In this document: positions 6,198-11,106 of the stretch, in pieces
Layout of the letters: every line of letters starts with the position of its first letter
Position numbering within the stretch: the first letter of the stretch is position 1
NCBI GenBank assembly: GCA_046596415.1
Contig: JBKJML010000105.1
Span: 1-11,106 of the forward strand
Length of the DNA: 11,106 nt
Direction of reading: 5' to 3'
Source: JBKJML01 sp046596415
GTDB taxonomy: Bacteria; Actinomycetota; Thermoleophilia; Gaiellales; Gaiellaceae
Made by a program: the position numbers and the translations under genes
Notes under the pieces: model-generated
Databases searched by the model: none
Seen by the model: the letters and a program-made list of their open reading frames with translations, nothing else
What the model was told of the DNA's origin: nothing

Positions 6198-6466
6198 GGC
6201 GGCGGCGCGAGCCACTCGGCGGGCGCCTGCCGCTGCCGAAACATCCCTTCCGCGATGCAGCACTGATCAACGCGATCCTCGCCGTGCTGCTGCTTCTGAC
6301 CGCCTGGCTGACCGGCGGCGAGCTCGGGCGCGCCTTCGTGTTCGGGCTCGGCTACTTCGTGCTCGCGACCGGCTGGAGCTGGTGGCGGTTCCGGAACCGC
6401 ATTGCCGAGGAAGAGACCGCGAAGCGCAAGCCGCCCGACCCAGGTCGAAACGGCGGCGCCGCTTGA
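6194..6466 (+). CDS. Small two-helix membrane protein between hutH and hutU
   Basis: A 90-residue protein of no family I recognise. The basic N-terminus (MRRRRE) precedes two hydrophobic segments, about residues 22-40 (rich in Leu/Ala/Val) and 45-64 (AFVFGLGYFVLATGWSWW), joined by a short GGELGR turn; a charged tail (RFRNRIAEEETAKRKPP) follows. By the positive-inside rule both ends probably face the cytosol. Overlaps on both sides (ATGA with hutH, TTGA with hutU) imply that it is translated with the hut enzymes. The reality of the gene rests on this exact packing, the coherent membrane topology and the absence of any other hutU-upstream explanation for the 270 bases. Possible roles, all inferred: an accessory to histidine or urocanate uptake, a membrane tether, or an unrelated passenger. 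Too small to be a transporter alone unless it oligomerises. Confidence 0.8.
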   Translation: MRRRREPLGGRLPLPKHPFRDAALINAILAVLLLLTAWLTGGELGRAFVFGLGYFVLATGWSWWRFRNRIAEEETAKRKPPDPGRNGGAA

Positions 6467-8163
6467 GCGCCACGGAGACCGCGGCCGAGGCCCTCGTCGA
6501 GTCGCTCTGCGGCGACCTTGCCGCAATTCGTGCGCCACGCGGTACCACTCTGAATGCGCGCTCGTGGCTGACCGAGGCACCGCTGCGGATGCTGCTCAAC
6601 AACCTCGACGCCGAAGTTGCCGAGCGGCCTGAGGATCTCGTCGTCTACGGCGGTTCGGGCCGTGCCGCCCGCAGCCACGAGGCACTGCGGGCAATCGTTC
6701 GCACGTTGCTTCGCCTGCGCGACGACGAGACGCTCCTCGTCCAGAGCGGCAAGCCCGTCGGCGTCTTTCGCACGCACGTCGGTGCGCCGCGCGTCCTGAT
6801 CGCGAACTCGTTACTCGTGCCCCACTGGGCAACCTGGGACGAGTTCCGCCGGCTCGAAGCCGAGGGCCTGACGATGTTCGGCCAGATGACCGCCGGGAGC
6901 TGGATCTACATCGGCACCCAGGGGATCCTCCAGGGCACCTACCAGACCTTCGCGGCCGCAGGCGAGAAGCACTTCGGCTCGCCGGACCTCGCCGGCCGCA
7001 CGACCCCCACCGCCGGGCTCGGCGGCATGGGCGGGGCGCAGCCGCTCGCCGCCACGATGGCCGGCGCGGCGATTCTCTGCATCGAGGTCGACCCGTCGCG
7101 GATCGAGCGCCGCCTCGAGACCCGATACCTCGACGAAGCGGCCGAGTCGCTCGACGACGCGCTCGCGCGAGTGCGCGCGGCCGCCGCCGAGGGGCGTGCG
7201 CTCTCGGTCGGGGTGCTCGGGAACGCGGCCGAGCTGGTACCCGAGCTGGCGCGGCGTGGCGAGCACTTCGACCTCGTCACCGACCAGACTGCGGCTCACG
7301 ACCCGCTGACCGGCTACGTACCGGCTGGCCTCTCCGTCCAGGCGGCCGCGGAGCTCCGTGCGGCCGACCCGGGTGAGTACCTCCGCCGGGCCGGAGCCTC
7401 GATCGCCGACCACGTTCGGGGCCTGCTCGAGTACGTCCGAGCCGGAGCGTATGTTTTCGATTATGGCAACAACCTCAGAGGGGAGGCCCGTGACGCAGGC
7501 GTAGAGGACGCTTTCTCATACCCGGGCTTCGTCCCGGCCTATATCCGGCCGCTCTTCTGCCGCGGCATCGGGCCGTTCCGCTGGGCAGTCCTCTCGGGCG
7601 ACCCGGCCGACATCGCGGCGATCGACGACGAGCTTCGCCGTCTCTTCCCGGCTGACGCGCTCCTCCAACGCTGGCTCGAGCTGGCATCCGAGCGGGTCGC
7701 CTTCCAGGGGTTGCCGGCACGGATCTGCTGGCTCGGCATGGGTGACAGGGCCCGCGCCGGACTCGCGATCAACGAGCTCGTCCGCTCGGGCCGCGTCCAG
7801 GCGCCGGTCGTGATCGGCCGCGACCACCTCGACTCCGGCTCGGTCGCTTCGCCGTACCGCGAGACGGAGGCGATGGCCGACGGCTCCGACGCGATCGCCG
7901 ACTGGCCCGTGCTGAACGCGCTGCTCAACACGGCGGCGGGCGCCACGTGGGTCAGCGTCCACCACGGCGGGGGCGTCGGGATCGGCAACTCGATCCACGC
8001 CGGCCTGGTGATCGTCGCCGATGGCACCGACGACGCCGCCGAACGGCTCGAGCGCGTGCTCACCGCCGACCCCGGTACGGGCGTGATGCGCCACGCCGAC
8101 GCCGGCTACGACGAGGCAATCGACGCCGCGCGGACGCACGGCCTCGACCTGCCCTCCATCTAG
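6463..8163 (+). CDS. hutU: Urocanate hydratase (urocanase)
   Basis: Cytosolic NAD+-dependent enzyme converting urocanate to 4-imidazolone-5-propionate. The 566-residue length is normal. Visible signatures are MTAGSWIYIGTQGILQGTY (142-160), the NAD-binding loop TAGLGGMGGAQPLA (183-196), FQGLPARICWLG (414-425) with the expected active-site Cys422, DHLDSGSVASPYRETEAMAD (454-473), and HHGGGVGIGNSIHAG (500-514). The frame stays open upstream to 6382, but TTG at 6463 is preferred: it overlaps the preceding stop codon (TTGA) and gives a family-like N-terminus. A TTG start is a weaker initiator, so output may depend on coupling to the gene before it. The stop TAG shares one base with the hutI GTG. 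Confidence 0.97.
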   Translation: MSATETAAEALVESLCGDLAAIRAPRGTTLNARSWLTEAPLRMLLNNLDAEVAERPEDLVVYGGSGRAARSHEALRAIVRTLLRLRDDETLLVQSGKPVGVFRTHVGAPRVLIANSLLVPHWATWDEFRRLEAEGLTMFGQMTAGSWIYIGTQGILQGTYQTFAAAGEKHFGSPDLAGRTTPTAGLGGMGGAQPLAATMAGAAILCIEVDPSRIERRLETRYLDEAAESLDDALARVRAAAAEGRALSVGVLGNAAELVPELARRGEHFDLVTDQTAAHDPLTGYVPAGLSVQAAAELRAADPGEYLRRAGASIADHVRGLLEYVRAGAYVFDYGNNLRGEARDAGVEDAFSYPGFVPAYIRPLFCRGIGPFRWAVLSGDPADIAAIDDELRRLFPADALLQRWLELASERVAFQGLPARICWLGMGDRARAGLAINELVRSGRVQAPVVIGRDHLDSGSVASPYRETEAMADGSDAIADWPVLNALLNTAAGATWVSVHHGGGVGIGNSIHAGLVIVADGTDDAAERLERVLTADPGTGVMRHADAGYDEAIDAARTHGLDLPSI

Positions 8164-9371
8164 TGGCGCGGCTGCTGATCCGCGACCTCGCCCAGGTCGC
8201 CACTCCAGGCGGCCGGGAGGCCCCCTTGCGCGGCGCCTCCCTCGGCACCGTCGAGGTGCTCGACGACGCTTACGTCCTCTGCGACGGCGGCACGATCGAG
8301 GCAGTGGGGCGGATGCGCGAGCTTCGCCGCCTCGACGGCGACGTGCGGGAGCTCGACGGGCGGGGGCTCTGCGCGATCCCGGGGCTCGTCGACTGCCACA
8401 CGCACGCGTGCTTCGCCGGTGATCGTGTCGAGGAGTTCTCGCTGCGCGCGGGCGGCGCGACCTACGAGGAGCTGCATGCGGCGGGCGGCGGCATCCTCTC
8501 GACGGTGCGTGCGACGCGCGCCGCGGGCGAGGACGGCCTGCGCGCCGCGGTTCGCCGGCACCGCGGCTGGATGCTCCGCGCCGGCACGACGACCTTCGAA
8601 GCCAAGTCGGGCTACGGGCTCGACCGCGAGACCGAGCTCGCGCAACTTCGTGCGATCCGCGCCGAGGGTGGGATTCCGACCTTCCTCGGCGCCCACGCGA
8701 CGCCGCCCGAGCACGCGGACGCCGACACCTACCTGGACTTCCTGCTCGCCGAGGTGCTGCCGGAAGCGGCCGGGCTCGCCGAGGCGGCCGACGTCTTCCT
8801 CGAGCGCGGCGCTTTCGACGGCCGCCAGGCGCGGCGCTACCTCGAGGCCTGCGCGGCAGCCGGGCTTGCGCTGCGCCTGCATGGCGACCAGTTCACCGAG
8901 AGCGGCGCGATCGCGCTCGCGATCGAGCTCGGCGCGCGGTCGGTCGACCACCTCGAGGCGACCAGGGACGACGGAGTGCGGACGCTCGCCGCATCGCAGG
9001 TCGTCGGCGTCCTGCTGCCGGCGAGCGCCCTCTTCCTCGGCCGGCCGATGCCGCCCGGCCGGGCGCTCGTCGACGCCGGCGCGGCGATCGCGCTCGCGAC
9101 CGACTTCAACCCTGGCAGCGCGTTCTGCGAGAGCCTGCCGCTCACGTGCTCGCTCGCCGCGACGCAGCTCGGGCTCTCGCCGGCGGAGTCACTGTCCGCC
9201 TGCACGGTCAACGCGGCACACGTGCTTGGCCGCGCCGATCGCCTCGGCCGGCTCGCACCCGGCTACGCGGCCGACATTGTGCTCCTGGACGCTCCCGACT
9301 GGCGGTACCTCGCCTACCACCTCGGCGGTGAGATCGTTGCGACGGTCGTCGTCGGTGGCATGCGGGCATAA
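8163..9371 (+). CDS. hutI: Imidazolonepropionase
   Basis: Cytosolic metal-dependent amidohydrolase that opens 4-imidazolone-5-propionate to N-formimino-L-glutamate, third step of the pathway. The 402-residue chain has the expected ligand set: His79 and His81 in DCHTHACF (77-84), His178 in GAHATPPEH (177-185), His240 in RLHGDQFTESG (238-248), His263 in SVDHLEA (260-266) and Asp314 in ATDFNPGS (312-319). KSGYGL (148-153) and the PPEH segment are specific to HutI within the amidohydrolases. GTG at 8163 is chosen because it starts on the last base of the hutU stop and gives the normal short N-terminal strand (ARLLIRDLAQV). Its product would feed FtcD, encoded upstream in the same window. Confidence 0.97.
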   Translation: MARLLIRDLAQVATPGGREAPLRGASLGTVEVLDDAYVLCDGGTIEAVGRMRELRRLDGDVRELDGRGLCAIPGLVDCHTHACFAGDRVEEFSLRAGGATYEELHAAGGGILSTVRATRAAGEDGLRAAVRRHRGWMLRAGTTTFEAKSGYGLDRETELAQLRAIRAEGGIPTFLGAHATPPEHADADTYLDFLLAEVLPEAAGLAEAADVFLERGAFDGRQARRYLEACAAAGLALRLHGDQFTESGAIALAIELGARSVDHLEATRDDGVRTLAASQVVGVLLPASALFLGRPMPPGRALVDAGAAIALATDFNPGSAFCESLPLTCSLAATQLGLSPAESLSACTVNAAHVLGRADRLGRLAPGYAADIVLLDAPDWRYLAYHLGGEIVATVVVGGMRA

Positions 9372-9372
9372 T
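9367..9372 (+). promoter_or_regulatory. Putative -10 box CATAAT of the 128-residue membrane-protein gene
   Basis: CATAAT spans the hutI stop codon (9369-9371) and ends 6 bases before the ATG at 9379. It differs from TATAAT at one position. It may give the downstream gene hut-independent expression; read-through from hutI remains possible. Confidence 0.45.
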
Positions 9373-9378
9373 CGACCC

Positions 9379-9765
9379 ATGCCTTCGAAGAAGCAGCAGC
9401 GGCGCCGCGCCAAGTCGAAGCGCCACGACTACGAGACCGTCTACGTCGACGAGGAGGGCAACGAGGTCGAGGCGGACGCGGCCGAGGCGCTCACGGCGAC
9501 GAAACCCTCCGCCAAGCGCGACCAGCGTGGGAGCGCCCGCAGCGCCCGAGTCGTGCAGCCACCGTCGTGGGGTCGAGCTCTCCGGCGCGCAGCGCTCATG
9601 GCGCCGCTGATGTTCATCGTGATCATGCTGCTGGAGAAGGACTCGGCGGTCGGTGCACGCCTCTCCATCGCCGGTTTCTACTCGATCCTCTTCGTGCCCT
9701 TCATGTACCTGATGGACTCGGTCGCCTACCGGACCTATCGCAAGCGGCTCGACCGGCTCGGGTAG
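9379..9765 (+). CDS. Uncharacterised small membrane protein with charged N-terminal tail
   Basis: A 128-residue protein of unknown function. A very basic start (MPSKKQQRRRAKSKR) leads into an acidic stretch (YVDEEGNEVEADAAE, 22-36), a second basic linker, and two hydrophobic helices at about 70-86 and 92-113, ending in a basic tail (YRTYRKRLDRLG). Both ends are probably cytosolic. The basic-then-acidic N-terminus could bind nucleic acid, ribosomes or acidic lipids, but nothing here identifies a partner. The ATG at 9379 lies 7 bases after the hutI stop with no Shine-Dalgarno, so it is either read as a leaderless transcript from the CATAAT box or by re-initiation after hutI. It does not share sequence with the 90-residue membrane protein inside the hut operon beyond the general two-helix layout. 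Confidence 0.8.
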   Translation: MPSKKQQRRRAKSKRHDYETVYVDEEGNEVEADAAEALTATKPSAKRDQRGSARSARVVQPPSWGRALRRAALMAPLMFIVIMLLEKDSAVGARLSIAGFYSILFVPFMYLMDSVAYRTYRKRLDRLG

Positions 9766-9821
9766 CCACCCGTCGCGGCAGCTTCCAGCTCGGAGTGGGG
9801 AAGTGACCGGCTGACCCCGGT

Positions 9822-9827
9822 TAGACT
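9822..9827 (+). promoter_or_regulatory. Putative -10 box TAGACT of the metallo-hydrolase-hisS operon
   Basis: TAGACT, identical to the hutH box, ends 9 bases before the ATG at 9837 in a 71-base intergenic gap. The intervening CGAACCCCG offers no Shine-Dalgarno. No clear -35 hexamer is seen. Confidence 0.5.
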
Positions 9828-9836
9828 CGAACCCCG

Positions 9837-10475
9837 ATGTCGCTTACCGTCACCCGCCTCCAGCTCGGCCCAGTCAGGACGAACGGCTACGTGGTCCGCT
9901 CCTCCGGCGAGGCCACCGCTGCTGTCGTGATCGACCCCGGCGGCGACGCGGAGACGATCAGCGCGACGCTCGCGCAGCTCGGAGCGGAGTGTGTGGGCAT
10001 CCTCCTCACGCATTCGCACTACGACCATGTCGGCGCGCTTGCGGAGCTCGAGTCGGCGACCGGGGCGCCGGTCTGGCTACCGGAGGGCGAGCTCGACGTC
10101 TTCGCCCACCCGCACCAGTACTTTCCCAGCGTTCCGGTGCCCGCCTACGATGGCGTCTCGACGCCGCTGGCGGGCGGCGAGATGGTGGAGCTCGCCGGCC
10201 TGACGTTCCAGGTGACGTTCGTCCCGGGCCATTCGCCGGGCCATCTTGCCTACTACGCCGAGGGGTGTCTGTTCAGCGGCGATGTTCTCTTCGCCGGTTC
10301 GGTCGGGATCACGGACCTGCCGTTCGGCGACTGGGACACCTTGCTCGACTCGATCCGGCGCCTCGCGGACGCGTACCCGCCGGAGACGATCGTCTACTCC
10401 GGCCACGGCGTGCCGACGACGCTTGGCGCCGAGCTTGCCGGCAACCCGTTCCTCGCCGAGCTGCGCGCGTCGTGA
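9837..10475 (+). CDS. Metallo-beta-lactamase-fold hydrolase (glyoxalase II-like)
   Basis: A 212-residue cytosolic metallo-hydrolase. The metal site is complete: THSHYDH (58-64; His59, His61, Asp63, His64), His132 in PGHSPGHL (130-137), bridging Asp149 in FSGDVLF (147-153) and His190 in YSGHGVPTT (187-195). It belongs to the hydroxyacylglutathione hydrolase-like group but is short and lacks the C-terminal helical domain that binds glutathione in true glyoxalase II, so it resembles the compact YcbL-type enzymes. Actinobacteria generally use mycothiol instead of glutathione, so the physiological thioester substrate is uncertain. Its stop overlaps the hisS start (GTGA). A glyoxalase II-like gene next to hisS is also found in Mycobacterium tuberculosis (Rv2581c-Rv2580c), so this is a conserved neighbourhood, not a hut-linked gene. 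Confidence 0.92.
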   Translation: MSLTVTRLQLGPVRTNGYVVRSSGEATAAVVIDPGGDAETISATLAQLGAECVGILLTHSHYDHVGALAELESATGAPVWLPEGELDVFAHPHQYFPSVPVPAYDGVSTPLAGGEMVELAGLTFQVTFVPGHSPGHLAYYAEGCLFSGDVLFAGSVGITDLPFGDWDTLLDSIRRLADAYPPETIVYSGHGVPTTLGAELAGNPFLAELRAS

Positions 10476-11106
10476 AGGGCATCGAGGCGCCGCGCGGGAC
10501 GCATGACGTGCTCCCGGCGGAGCAGCCGCTCTGGCGGCTGGTCACCGGTGAGATCGAGCGCCTCTGCGCGCTCTACGGCTACCGCCCGATCCAGACGCCC
10601 GTCTTCGAAGACACCGAGCTCTTCGCGCGGACGTCGGGCCAGGGCTCCGACGTCGTCCAGAAGGAGATGTACACCTTCCCGGACCGCTCGGAGCGCTCGC
10701 TGACGCTCCGGCCGGAAGGCACCGCGCCGATCTGTCGCGCCTACGTCGAGCACGGCCTGCACCGCGAGCCGCAGCCGCAGAAGCTCTTCACGATCGCGCC
10801 GATGTACCGCTACGGCGCACCGGGCCGGGGCCGTTACCGGGAGCACTGGCAGGCGTCCGTCGAGGCGGTCGGCTCCGACGACCCTGCGATCGACGCCGAG
10901 CTGATCCAGCTCTACGACACGCTCCTCCACCGGCTCGGCGTCCCTTCCTACCACCTCGAGCTGAACTCGATCGGCTGCCGCGAGTGCCGCCCTGTCTACC
11001 TCGAAGCGCTCGGCGCGTGGCTGAAGAAGCACCTCGAGCTGCTCGACGACGACACGCGCGCCAAGGCCGCCACGAGCCCGCTGCGCGTCTTCGACAACCT
11101 CGGTGC
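10472..11106 (+). CDS. hisS: Histidyl-tRNA synthetase, N-terminal part (cut by window end)
   Basis: Class II aminoacyl-tRNA synthetase that charges tRNA-His; 211 codons of about 420 are visible. The start KGIEAPRGTHDVLP is typical, motif 1 lies near residues 36-56 (GYRPIQTPVFEDTELF), TLRPEGTA (78-85) belongs to the histidine/ATP site, and LELNSIGCREC (162-172) follows. Motif 2 is present with its key Arg113, but the loop reads YRYGAPGRGRYREHWQ (112-127). The usual bacterial form is FRxERPQxGRYRQFHQ, so Glu115, Arg116 and Gln118 (E. coli numbering, which coincides here) are replaced by Gly, Ala and Gly. GTG at 10472 overlaps the previous stop by 4 bases. HisA motifs and the anticodon-binding domain are off the window. 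Confidence 0.95.
   Translation, partial: MKGIEAPRGTHDVLPAEQPLWRLVTGEIERLCALYGYRPIQTPVFEDTELFARTSGQGSDVVQKEMYTFPDRSERSLTLRPEGTAPICRAYVEHGLHREPQPQKLFTIAPMYRYGAPGRGRYREHWQASVEAVGSDDPAIDAELIQLYDTLLHRLGVPSYHLELNSIGCRECRPVYLEALGAWLKKHLELLDDDTRAKAATSPLRVFDNLG

Noticed and set aside
4524..6263. Very long minus-strand open frame (579 codons) across hutH
   Set aside because: It lies antisense to an unmistakable hutH. Its translation is Arg/Asp/Glu/Val-rich with no domain pattern, the usual shadow of GC-rich coding DNA.
7516..8139. Minus-strand open frames across hutU
   Set aside because: Antisense shadows of a highly conserved urocanase; composition is Arg/Asp/Val-rich with no domain motif or start signal.
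8419..9378. Plus-strand frame running through hutI into the 9379 membrane protein
   Set aside because: The part inside hutI is Ser/Arg/Pro-rich shadow of hutI; the real protein begins at the ATG at 9379.
9819..9836. tRNA T-arm-like sequence on the minus strand (GGGGTTCGAGTC)
   Set aside because: No matching T-stem partner, acceptor stem, anticodon arm or D-arm surrounds it; it arises from the TAGACT box followed by CGAACCCC.
1..11106. CRISPR arrays, insertion sequences, prophage or defence genes
   Set aside because: No regularly spaced repeats, transposase motifs, integrases or known defence-gene motifs are visible; most genes are ordinary metabolic or housekeeping ones.

Overview
The window is a gene-dense, high-GC stretch with 4-base or 1-base overlaps at many gene junctions, GTG/TTG starts, and no mobile elements, tRNAs, rRNAs or CRISPR arrays. 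Base composition, protein sequences and the metallo-hydrolase/hisS pair point to an actinobacterium, plausibly a deep-branching Thermoleophilia-type lineage; the lineage call is inference from sequence alone.

Left, minus strand (1-2764): a SAM-dependent methyltransferase (2171-2764), a uracil-DNA glycosylase superfamily protein overlapping it by GTGA (1560-2174), and an ABC exporter half-transporter (1-1550) cut by the window edge. The exporter has its own promoter-like box over the glycosylase stop codon.

Centre, plus strand (2783-9371): a histidine-utilisation locus. A single-domain glutamate formiminotransferase (ftcD) starts only 18 bases from the divergent methyltransferase start. It is followed by a small BON-domain protein, a strong 19-bp hairpin, an uncharacterised secreted or anchored Cys/His protein, and a coupled run: hutH, a 90-residue two-helix membrane protein, hutU, hutI. 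HutH, HutU and HutI take histidine through urocanate and imidazolonepropionate to formiminoglutamate. FtcD would pass the formimino group to tetrahydrofolate, giving glutamate. No hutG, hutF, cyclodeaminase, permease or hut regulator is in the window.

Right, plus strand (9379-11106): a small two-helix membrane protein, then a metallo-beta-lactamase-fold hydrolase overlapping hisS (histidyl-tRNA synthetase, cut at the right edge) by GTGA.

Main observations: every apparent transcription-unit head (seven of seven) has a TANNNT or CATAAT box 6-9 bases before its start codon and no Shine-Dalgarno, suggesting systematic leaderless transcription. The ftcD/methyltransferase pair appears to share one 7-base element read as a -10 box on both strands. 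An undescribed-looking membrane protein is wedged between hutH and hutU. HisRS has lost, in its motif 2 loop, the residues that in E. coli HisRS read the G-1:C73 pair of tRNA-His.
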